A stretch of 32,815 bases of DNA from positions 1 to 32,815 of the forward strand of contig JAAYEB010000303.1 of assembly GCA_012728995.1 (NCBI GenBank), read 5' to 3'. Source of the stretch: Fibrobacter sp. GTDB taxonomy: Bacteria > Fibrobacterota > Chitinivibrionia > Chitinivibrionales > Chitinispirillaceae. The notes under the pieces were generated by a model. It was not told where the DNA came from. It did no database searches and saw nothing but the letters and a program-made list of their open reading frames with translations. The position numbers were made by a program, and so were the translations under genes. Of this stretch, positions 26,380 to 32,815 are shown piece by piece. Every line of letters starts with the position of its first letter. The first letter of the stretch is position 1.

Positions 26380-28227
26380 TCAATGCTGATTCGATTGAGT
26401 AATCTGCCATATTCTGTCAAAAACAGATCTAAAAGTAGAAACAATATTACAAAGCTCGGATTCTTTATTACGCTCTCTCCATAAAAAAATAAATTCATTT
26501 AATAAAAAACAACCTGTTTCAATCAGTTCATTTCCGGACAAAGGTGCCTCCACTTCCTGTCTGTACTCTTTTTCTTTTTTAAACAAAAGAAAGGCCAGTG
26601 TCCACTTAATCATTTTAGCGCTCCACATAAACTCCATAAAATCAAGTCGGTTATCTGTTTTAAAGTTCAACATTTTTGCCTGAATTTCATCTGCCCTGAA
26701 ATAATTTCGCAGGAGTATTTCAGAATCCATATTTTTCAACTCTTTTTCCTTGTTCCATAGACAATCCTTACTGTTTATCCAGGCATAGATGTTACCAAAA
26801 TGATAAAAACAAAGGTTTCCCAATTCTCTGAGCAAAGATGCAAGTTCTGAGGAACAATCCTTCCACTCAAGTAACGAAATCGCTCTGTCAAACTCATTAT
26901 CATTAAAAGCAGAAGATGTATTCCATGAAAGTGCTGCACCCAATGCCATTCCATGCAGGGCGCCTGAAACAAAATTTATATGGCCGCAATCTCCCCAGTC
27001 AGTATTCAGAACTCCATCAGCATTAAACTTTACCCCGTATTGGATTTTTTTTCTGATATTTGTTGATGCATGATCAATGTCACAGGCAAATCTACTCCAC
27101 CCTTGTACACCAGGACACACAATCTGTGTAACACCAGCTTCAGAAAATTTTCTTGTAGCCTCCTCGGTAACATCAGCACCATATTCCCAGTTCAAAAAAA
27201 CTGTTTGTGAAGGCAGTTCATGAATTAAATCACGATGATTTAACACAATATCTCCCCACATCATGGGAATTTTTCCATTTGATATGACAACCTCTGCGAT
27301 TTTCTTGACAAAATCGACATAAAGTCTTTCGGGACCGGGCTGCACCAATGCTTTATTTCTGCCTTTACCTAAATCGAATGTTTCATCGCAGCATATATTA
27401 AAAAATTCTGAAGAAAACAGCGGAAGGTATTCTTCTATCATCTGTTTTATTAGATTAAAACTTTCTTCATTCGAAGGATCGATCGTATAGTGAGCCATAC
27501 GATCCCATAAATCATGCGGCAGATCTGCAGCAGAAATTTCCAATTCGTTTAAATGCTGATACTTTCTCAGACGCAGCAATTCATAGAGATGTCCAAATGT
27601 TGCCATTGATGGAATCAGATCAATATGAAAATCACGACAATATTCATCAAGTTCCAAAATTTCCTGAGCAGTCAAAGGATCTTTCCCTGTCCACAATTCA
27701 GGAACAGATTTAAATGCGAAAGAGTGTTCCACATACAACTGAAGTTCATTTATTTTATAATAAGCACATTTTTCCACTAACCACTTTAATGTAGAAAGCT
27801 TTGGAACCTTTCCACGGGTTACATCATGATAAAATCCACGATGTTTAAAATCCGGTTCATCTTCAATTTTCAAACATGGAAGAGTTTTATGATACTGTTG
27901 AATGATTTGCAATAAAGTCTGTATTCCCCAAAATAAAGCTTTTGGCGACTTTCCATTTATCGCAATACCATTTCCATCAATTTTTAATGCATAAGTTTCA
28001 CTGTAACCAGAATCTTCAAAATCCAGATAAATCTCGTTAGCAGAATCCGTTTCCGAAACCATAATAGGAATCATATGACCGGTTAAAAACATTATCCGCT
28101 TCTGAAGGAAAGTGCCGGCATGAAACAGATCCTTGTGAATACTTTTTATTGTGATTTTTTTAATATCAGCTAATTTACAAGCTCCACTAAGTACAGTTAC
28201 TTCTTTAACTTCAGGAATCAAATACAT
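26380..28227 (-). CDS. Cytosolic GH20 beta-N-acetylhexosaminidase
   Basis: This encodes 615 residues without a signal peptide. Residues 1-120 are the GH20b-type N-terminal domain (EIYLDF, YALKIDGNGIAINGKSPKAL). The barrel (125-450) starts KHRGFYHDVTRGK and carries the catalytic Asp281-Glu282 pair in NICCDETFDLGKGR, which acts through the substrate N-acetyl group. WGDI and LNWEYGAD follow. The C-terminal about 150 residues are helical. GAGGG precedes ATG. Being cytosolic, it likely splits imported N-acetylglucosaminides or N-acetylgalactosaminides rather than polymers. YhcH downstream supports amino-sugar use. Confidence 0.92.
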   Translation of the reverse strand: MYLIPEVKEVTVLSGACKLADIKKITIKSIHKDLFHAGTFLQKRIMFLTGHMIPIMVSETDSANEIYLDFEDSGYSETYALKIDGNGIAINGKSPKALFWGIQTLLQIIQQYHKTLPCLKIEDEPDFKHRGFYHDVTRGKVPKLSTLKWLVEKCAYYKINELQLYVEHSFAFKSVPELWTGKDPLTAQEILELDEYCRDFHIDLIPSMATFGHLYELLRLRKYQHLNELEISAADLPHDLWDRMAHYTIDPSNEESFNLIKQMIEEYLPLFSSEFFNICCDETFDLGKGRNKALVQPGPERLYVDFVKKIAEVVISNGKIPMMWGDIVLNHRDLIHELPSQTVFLNWEYGADVTEEATRKFSEAGVTQIVCPGVQGWSRFACDIDHASTNIRKKIQYGVKFNADGVLNTDWGDCGHINFVSGALHGMALGAALSWNTSSAFNDNEFDRAISLLEWKDCSSELASLLRELGNLCFYHFGNIYAWINSKDCLWNKEKELKNMDSEILLRNYFRADEIQAKMLNFKTDNRLDFMEFMWSAKMIKWTLAFLLFKKEKEYRQEVEAPLSGNELIETGCFLLNEFIFLWRERNKESELCNIVSTFRSVFDRIWQITQSNQH

Positions 28228-28652
28228 TTTTATCCCTCATTTCTGAATTCATAACAATTGTTTCATTTGCAGGGCAGTTTTTTAACATCTAACCCTATCG
28301 CAATTCACTATATTGCTCAATAACTTTCCTGAACAGCATTTTCATTCTTAGTGGCCATCCGCTGTGGCCTCAAATCAGTAATCATTATTGTCACTTCAGG
28401 TAAAATTCTAAAATACTAAATATCTGTATATACAACTGTTTTTTTCTAAATGAAGACGATTAAGTAATGATGATCTGTGATAAAATTGTGAATTATGAAT
28501 GGTGAATGTAGAGCAATCCTGAATTCATAATTCATAATTCACATGATCCTGGTATGGAATGTAATTCGCTGATAATCTGATTTAGTATACCTTAACCAAC
28601 AGACATGACCAATGATTATGTCCTGAACTAACTGAAATAACAAGGAGTATTG
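28228..28652. other. Intergenic region between divergent genes, with a repeat
   Basis: About 425 bp. It includes a 13-bp inverted repeat (28488-28542) and a weaker GGCCA/TGGCC pair near 28353-28369. No coding frame was found. Confidence 0.5.
28488..28542. repeat. MITE-like inverted repeat with AATTCAT units
   Basis: GTGAATTATGAAT (28488-28500) and ATTCATAATTCAC (28530-28542) are perfect 13-bp complements around a 29-nt loop. The ATTCATA unit is also repeated directly (28523, 28530). Such AATTCATAATTC repeats are common dispersed elements in several phyla. Confidence 0.6.
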
Positions 28653-29261
28653 ATGAAAGCACTCGTAATGTTTTATTCCACCTATGGACATACCTGGCAG
28701 ATAGCAGAAGCGGTAAAAGAAGGAATACATGAAGTAACACAGGATGTTACACTTAAAAGAATTCCGGAACTGCTTTCTGATTCGGTGCTAAAAGCACTCA
28801 GGGCACTGGAATTTCAGAAAAAAATGGAACATATACCTGTTGTTTCAATGGAGGAATTGGCTGATTATGATCTTTTGTTTTTTGGATCACCTACAAGATT
28901 TGGCAATATGATTGGCCAGATGAGAATGTTTCTGGATTCAACCGGCCCTTTGTGGAGTAAAAATGCCCTGACAGGTAAAGTGGGCAGTTGTTTTACCAGC
29001 AGTGGCACTCAACATGGAGGTCAGGAATCAACTATTCTATCAATGTACAATACGTTAATTCATCATGGAATGATTGTTGTAGGTCTGCCATACTCTTTCA
29101 CCGGCCAGTCACGTATGGATGAAATAACAGGCTGCAGTCCATATGGAACCTCAACTATAAGCGGCCCTTCAGGAGAAAGAATGCCTTCTGAAAATGAACT
29201 AAACGGAGCAAGATTTCAGGGAAAGTTTGCAGCACGAATTGCAAAAAGAATTTTTGAATAA
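28653..29261 (+). CDS. wrbA: WrbA-type flavodoxin-fold NAD(P)H:quinone oxidoreductase
   Basis: This encodes 202 residues, standard WrbA length; ATG at 28653 follows AAGGAG by 5 nt. The FMN phosphate loop is YSTYGHTWQIAE (about 8-19). GSPTRFGNM (about 77-85) and the SSGTQHGGQEST (about 115-126) WrbA insertion are present, as is YG followed by SGPSGERMPSENEL near the C-terminus. It reduces quinones by two electrons, limiting radical formation. It is monocistronic. Confidence 0.95.
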   Translation: MKALVMFYSTYGHTWQIAEAVKEGIHEVTQDVTLKRIPELLSDSVLKALRALEFQKKMEHIPVVSMEELADYDLLFFGSPTRFGNMIGQMRMFLDSTGPLWSKNALTGKVGSCFTSSGTQHGGQESTILSMYNTLIHHGMIVVGLPYSFTGQSRMDEITGCSPYGTSTISGPSGERMPSENELNGARFQGKFAARIAKRIFE

Positions 29262-29654
29262 TTTAATTTCCGTGGACCAACAGTTTCCTTTACGCTAGCC
29301 GTTTCACGACTACTGTTAAAATAGAGTCCATTTGAAAACTATATTAGACAGCTTGCGGGTTTATCCGTAAACAACTCCTGATATATGACCACGATGTGCC
29401 AGACGCAGATCCGGGCAATATTTAAGTGGGCTCCTAGCAGACTAAGAACCTAGCTATAGTCCCAGTAAGGGATACCGATTACGACTTCGATCAGGTTTTA
29501 CTTGATTATAATTTATCTGAAATATAAATTGTATCAACACTCTTCTATGTTAAACAGGCAATAACTGTTTAACATAAATTATATTTTCAATATTAAAGAC
29601 AAATCCGGACGCTATAACATATGTATCAAATTATTAATTAATACAAGCCAAATA
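29262..29654. other. Intergenic region with unexplained structured segment
   Basis: About 390 bp. Copy D of the dispersed motif lies near 29284-29300. A higher-GC segment at about 29380-29490 has local self-complementarity (CCTAG near 29431 with CTAG near 29452, GGG with CCC). A 12-bp inverted repeat lies at 29546-29576. No coding frame is convincing. Confidence 0.5.
29546..29576. repeat. 12-bp inverted repeat upstream of the sensor-like gene
   Basis: TATGTTAAACAG (29546-29557) and CTGTTTAACATA (29565-29576) are perfect complements around a 7-nt loop. There is no T-tract, and it ends 78 bp before the next ATG, so an operator or RNA stem is more likely than a terminator. Confidence 0.55.
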
Positions 29655-31052
29655 ATGAGTTACTTGACAATCAATTTGATAAAATATATGAATATTATAG
29701 AAAGAACCAAAGACTCTCACAATAAGCAGATAGATTTACAATACCTGCTGCAAAAAAAAACTGATGTAGATATGCATTTATTGTTTTTTTTCATAATACT
29801 AACAGGTTTCATGATAATAATATCGGTGCGCTTATTCCCGGGCCTGAGTGAAACATTGCTTTTGAAACATTATCCGGGAATATACTCTGTTTTTGTCACA
29901 TTGAATTTATGTCTGTATATGACATTGACAGAAAAGTATAGAACTTCCCCTTTATTTACATCATCATGGCTTTCTCTTTTTTTGGCATTCCTGTTTGAAT
30001 TCTGTACCTGGTCACTCGCGGCGTTATATGACCTGCCAGCTGCGGCTGCATTTACAGCATTTCCTGTACTGCTCAGTGCTTTCCATGGTCATCATTATCA
30101 GTCCAGTCTTAAATATCCCTGCCCTTTTTTTGTCAGTTTTCTTGCTGCTTTAGCTGGTCTTTTCCTTAATTATGACAAAATCCACCTGACCATATTTTCC
30201 ATATCAGTTCCAGCAGCTCTGAGTATGAACCTTTTCTGGGGAACCCTGGCCCGTTGCAAACATGAAAAAAAAAAGCAACAGGAAGTTTTTCGTGAAGTAA
30301 TAGATACACAGATTGCCAATGTTCACTTTAAAACGATTGATCGTATTATTAACATTCTTAATGTACTCAGAGAACATAATCATGATACAGTAAATGAGTA
30401 TACCGGTCTTATACTTTTGCTGCCTGGATTTATGAAAATTGCCCAGGCTGAAAACCCGGACAAGGATGATATCCGTAAAGCTGTTGCCATAGCAAAGGGT
30501 ATTCAACAATGTCTTCAATCCTTACAACATATCATGAAAAACAAACATAATATTGAATTGCGTAACCAACTGCAATCAATCGTAGTTTATCCATGTGAAA
30601 TCCTTGAGAACCTGATTTCAGAATTTGAACAGAATTATCCTTCTATCCACTTCGTCGGGGATTTCCAGGATCCTCTTAAAAATTACACAATACCGTTCTT
30701 TGGCGGTAGTACTGCCTTAAAACAGGTGTTTCATAATATATTTTCATATACATGCAGGGAAATCAGAAAAAGAAACCCAAACTGTATTATTGTTGAATCA
30801 GACCCTGATTCCAGAAATTTTTTTGTTATTTCAATTTCTGATAACGGTTCAGTTTTTACTCCCATTCAACTTAAAACGCCGCTCTGCAATTTATTGGCAA
30901 ATGTTCATGAAAACAGCAATCTGTATGCTTCACTGAGAATACTAAAATTCAATGGTGGTGACCTGATAATTAAAAACCGGCATGACAATAATGGAAGATG
31001 TTTCATAATAAAGCTCAGAGTGATACATGAAAGTGAAACCTGCAGTCATTAA
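29655..31052 (+). CDS. Membrane protein with degenerate histidine-kinase-like catalytic domain
   Basis: This encodes 465 residues; the exact start is uncertain (ATG 29655, weak ribosome site; Met40 before LLFFF is an alternative). Six hydrophobic segments lie at about 42-200. A helical linker follows (EVFREVIDTQIANVHFKTIDRI) but no normal H-box with His-Glu/Asp. The C-terminus recalls an HATPase fold: ALKQVFHNIFSYTCREI in the N-box position, ISISDNGSVF like a G1 box, and a final GGDLIIKNR...GRCFIIKL strand pair. The second glycine loop is missing. It may be a non-catalytic sensor or phosphatase-type scaffold. No response regulator is adjacent. Confidence 0.65.
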   Translation: MSYLTINLIKYMNIIERTKDSHNKQIDLQYLLQKKTDVDMHLLFFFIILTGFMIIISVRLFPGLSETLLLKHYPGIYSVFVTLNLCLYMTLTEKYRTSPLFTSSWLSLFLAFLFEFCTWSLAALYDLPAAAAFTAFPVLLSAFHGHHYQSSLKYPCPFFVSFLAALAGLFLNYDKIHLTIFSISVPAALSMNLFWGTLARCKHEKKKQQEVFREVIDTQIANVHFKTIDRIINILNVLREHNHDTVNEYTGLILLLPGFMKIAQAENPDKDDIRKAVAIAKGIQQCLQSLQHIMKNKHNIELRNQLQSIVVYPCEILENLISEFEQNYPSIHFVGDFQDPLKNYTIPFFGGSTALKQVFHNIFSYTCREIRKRNPNCIIVESDPDSRNFFVISISDNGSVFTPIQLKTPLCNLLANVHENSNLYASLRILKFNGGDLIIKNRHDNNGRCFIIKLRVIHESETCSH

Positions 31053-31180
31053 TGCAACTGTTAATAAACGTTTTCAGATCGTTAAGCGGCCGCGAGTATG
31101 ATCATATTAAATAACCAGAATGTTTTCCCAACCAGCACAATAACAGTTGCAGCCATTCTCTTATCAACATAACCGATAAA

Positions 31181-31729
31181 TCAGGCAGGATTGTTTTTCC
31201 TCCATAGTTTCATCTGCTCCATATAACGTTTTCTGAATGCACATAATTCTTTATCGTAACGGCCGTCCTTAAAATCCGGAAAAGACCATTCAAAAGACTG
31301 ATATTTTCCGGCTTTGTATCTTCCTGCCAGATCTGCATATATCCCTTTGTCCAGATATATTTTCTGTCCTGCCTCTTTTGCAGATGCAAGTAATACCTTG
31401 TTATGATCAAGATATCCAGCATCAAGATTGACCACCCTTTTTCCTTTTTTGAAGGATAATTCCAGTTCCAGTTCATTACATCGAAGTTTCATTGTTACCA
31501 GTAATATAGGGTCATACAGTTTTTCAAAAGCAATCAACCTGCGGTATATTGGCTGCCCCATCTCTTTATGATAATAATCTGTAACATCAAAAAGATGGTC
31601 ATCACCCTGAATATCGATTTTTCCCCAGATCTCTTCTGTTTGCTTACAGGCGACAATCAGGTCGGCTTTATCTTTAAACAGAACAGCTATGAAGTATTTA
31701 ACCGGAAACGGTGGTCGTGGTTCAGCCAT
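31181..31729 (-). CDS. DUF4416 family protein
   Basis: This encodes 182 residues, full length. DUF4416 hallmarks are FDVTDYYHKEMGQPIYRR, IAFEKLYDP, KLRCNELE, VNLDAGYL, KIYLDKGIYAD and PDFKDGRY. These proteins are found in several phyla and are sometimes labelled GTP-binding without evidence. The ATG overlaps the stop of the NAT-like gene by 8 bp, so the two are co-translated. Cytosolic; function unknown. Confidence 0.85.
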   Translation of the reverse strand: MAEPRPPFPVKYFIAVLFKDKADLIVACKQTEEIWGKIDIQGDDHLFDVTDYYHKEMGQPIYRRLIAFEKLYDPILLVTMKLRCNELELELSFKKGKRVVNLDAGYLDHNKVLLASAKEAGQKIYLDKGIYADLAGRYKAGKYQSFEWSFPDFKDGRYDKELCAFRKRYMEQMKLWRKNNPA

Positions 31730-32546
31730 AATTCAAGACTCCAAATGCCTTGTTTACAATTTCTTTACTTATCCCCAAATTCAGGGAAATAAAATCTATC
31801 TGTGAGCTGGTGTCAAGTACTGTACGCTGTATTCCCCTGTTGTTGCGAACGGAGAGTCTTTGTCCCTGAAGATACTGGTGGGTTCCTGCACTACAGCGTG
31901 TGAGAACAGGATAAGTCATCATTTCCCATGTAAACGATTTGATCCATGCCCGGTAAAATGTAATACTGTCAACAGGATCAATTTTATAGGTTAATCTGTA
32001 TGTTCTGTTGTTATTCACAATAGTATTGAGCCGAATTCTTCGACAGTTTTCTTCTGGTTGAAGCTCTATTTTGTTGTATCCGGTATCTACTACAACAGTT
32101 TTTTCTTCAGGAACGAGGGTAGGAATAAAAAGCAGATACCCTGGATCAAGGAGGAACAAACCTTCCGACCGGATAATCACAAGTCCACAGTGTGTATCCA
32201 CACCATAATACCGGTCTGCAAGTACAGGATGAGCCTCTATTCCAAGAGAATCAAAAACAGCTATAACTGCAGCAGCAAGTGAAAAACAGGTTCCCCCTGT
32301 TCCCCATTTAAGCCAGTCTCCAATAACTTCATCGGGATAACGAATGGCTGAATCTGCATTTACAATTATTTGAGATTTGATAATTTTCGTGAGGTTTTCG
32401 TAAGGAATTCTGGAAAACGCCTGTGCAACCCTGTTTACTGTCAATTCCTTGTTCCGGTAATCGGTAATTCCCGATTTTACCAGAAACTCTTTTAAAATCT
32501 TTCTGTCATTTATCTTCAAAAATGGTGCATCATGAAAAGTATTCAT
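31722..32546 (-). CDS. Arylamine N-acetyltransferase-like protein
   Basis: This encodes 274 residues from ATG at 32546, preferred over TTG at 32585 because AGGAA lies 5 nt upstream. The NAT (transglutaminase-like) catalytic triad order is present: Cys in GTGGTCFSLAAAV (normally RGGxCFE), His in DTHCGLVI, Asp in LDPGY. FSRIPYENL near the N-terminus is typical NAT. It should transfer acetyl from acetyl-CoA to an amine or act as a related acyl-transfer enzyme; Ser replacing the usual Glu after CF suggests divergence. It overlaps the downstream DUF4416 gene. Confidence 0.8.
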   Translation of the reverse strand: MNTFHDAPFLKINDRKILKEFLVKSGITDYRNKELTVNRVAQAFSRIPYENLTKIIKSQIIVNADSAIRYPDEVIGDWLKWGTGGTCFSLAAAVIAVFDSLGIEAHPVLADRYYGVDTHCGLVIIRSEGLFLLDPGYLLFIPTLVPEEKTVVVDTGYNKIELQPEENCRRIRLNTIVNNNRTYRLTYKIDPVDSITFYRAWIKSFTWEMMTYPVLTRCSAGTHQYLQGQRLSVRNNRGIQRTVLDTSSQIDFISLNLGISKEIVNKAFGVLNYG

Positions 32547-32628
32547 ATAGTTCCTGACATTACTGATTACGCTTCCCCGGATCAAAAAACAGCCGTTTTA
32601 ACCTTGTGATGTGGCCAGGCAGTCATAA

Positions 32629-32676
32629 ACCCTTTATGCCAATGTACGCTATAATGACCAGCGTAAAGGAATCGTT
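32629..32676 (+). repeat. Dispersed intergenic repeat, copy B
   Basis: TATGCCAATGT (32635-32645), then 15 nt, then GCGTAAAGGAATCGTT (32661-32676). It matches copy A at 11897-11939, with 11 of 11 and 14 of 16 matches in the two blocks. It lies in the divergent spacer at the right end. Confidence 0.5.
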
Positions 32677-32769
32677 ACTTTTATGTACAATATAATTACA
32701 AAACGGCATTAAAATTGCATCCCTTTATTAAAAACATTTTTCGATTAAATTCAGATAAAGGAGCTGCCA

Positions 32770-32815
32770 ATGATTTCTTTGAAAATGAAACGAAAGATAG
32801 TCATGGGAATTTTCC
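32770..32815 (+). CDS. Start of a gene continuing past the right edge
   Basis: ATG at 32770 follows AAAGGAG by 6 nt. The 15 visible codons read MISLKMKRKIVMGIF, a basic then hydrophobic start suggesting a signal peptide or membrane anchor. The family cannot be told. Confidence 0.55.
   Translation, partial: MISLKMKRKIVMGIF

Noticed and set aside
29664-29692. TTGACA-17-TATGAA promoter-like pair
   Set aside because: The -10 match is poor and it lies inside the proposed sensor-like coding region; it would only matter if the real start is Met40.

Overview
The window is about 33 kb of AT-rich bacterial chromosome with long AT-rich spacers, two tRNA genes and mostly leftward (minus-strand) genes. 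No plasmid, phage, complete insertion sequence or CRISPR array is visible. A PorX-type response regulator (receiver plus PglZ) with a PorY-like kinase, a cellulase-like secreted protein carrying a type IX secretion (T9SS) C-terminal-domain-like module near its N-terminus, and broad carbohydrate metabolism suggest a Fibrobacterota-like organism (Chitinispirillia/Chitinivibrionia relatives). A Bacteroidota-related lineage is less likely. This placement is inference from gene content, not from a marker gene.

Layout. Positions 1-2481 (minus) hold a secreted three-gene cluster: a beta-rich surface protein, an unknown exported protein, and a papain/C39-like cysteine peptidase that runs off the left edge and is coupled to its neighbour by an ATGA overlap. 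Positions 2482-3641 are a long AT-rich spacer with a near-consensus promoter and a small GC-rich island. The plus strand then carries a GH45-like endoglucanase whose motif order looks circularly permuted (3642-5372), followed by hisH-hisF. Facing them is a tight minus-strand unit serS-porY-porX-tsaE (11757 to 7156), with start/stop overlaps at serS/porY and near-contact elsewhere. Next come an orphan sigma-region-4/tandem winged-helix protein, tRNA-His, an exported CBM9-like protein with a membrane protein upstream, and a translationally coupled pair: a divergent glycogen phosphorylase and PTS enzyme I (20989 to 16833).

After tRNA-Ser(GCU), whose gene overlaps antisense the 3' end of an ADP-ribosylglycohydrolase, come an HD-GYP protein, a zinc-ribbon-like unknown, a Nudix hydrolase, a YhcH/TabA protein, a cytosolic GH20 hexosaminidase, WrbA, a degenerate sensor-kinase-like membrane protein, and an overlapping NAT-like/DUF4416 pair. 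A new plus-strand gene begins at the right edge.

How it fits together: the PorXY-like pair could control T9SS-type export of proteins such as the GH45-like enzyme. GH20, YhcH, enzyme I and the phosphorylase paralogue point to uptake and storage control of plant- or chitin-derived sugars. The observations most worth checking are the permuted GH45, the phosphorylase with an eroded active site fused by operon to enzyme I, the PorX homologue lacking a metal-ligand aspartate, and a dispersed intergenic repeat family.
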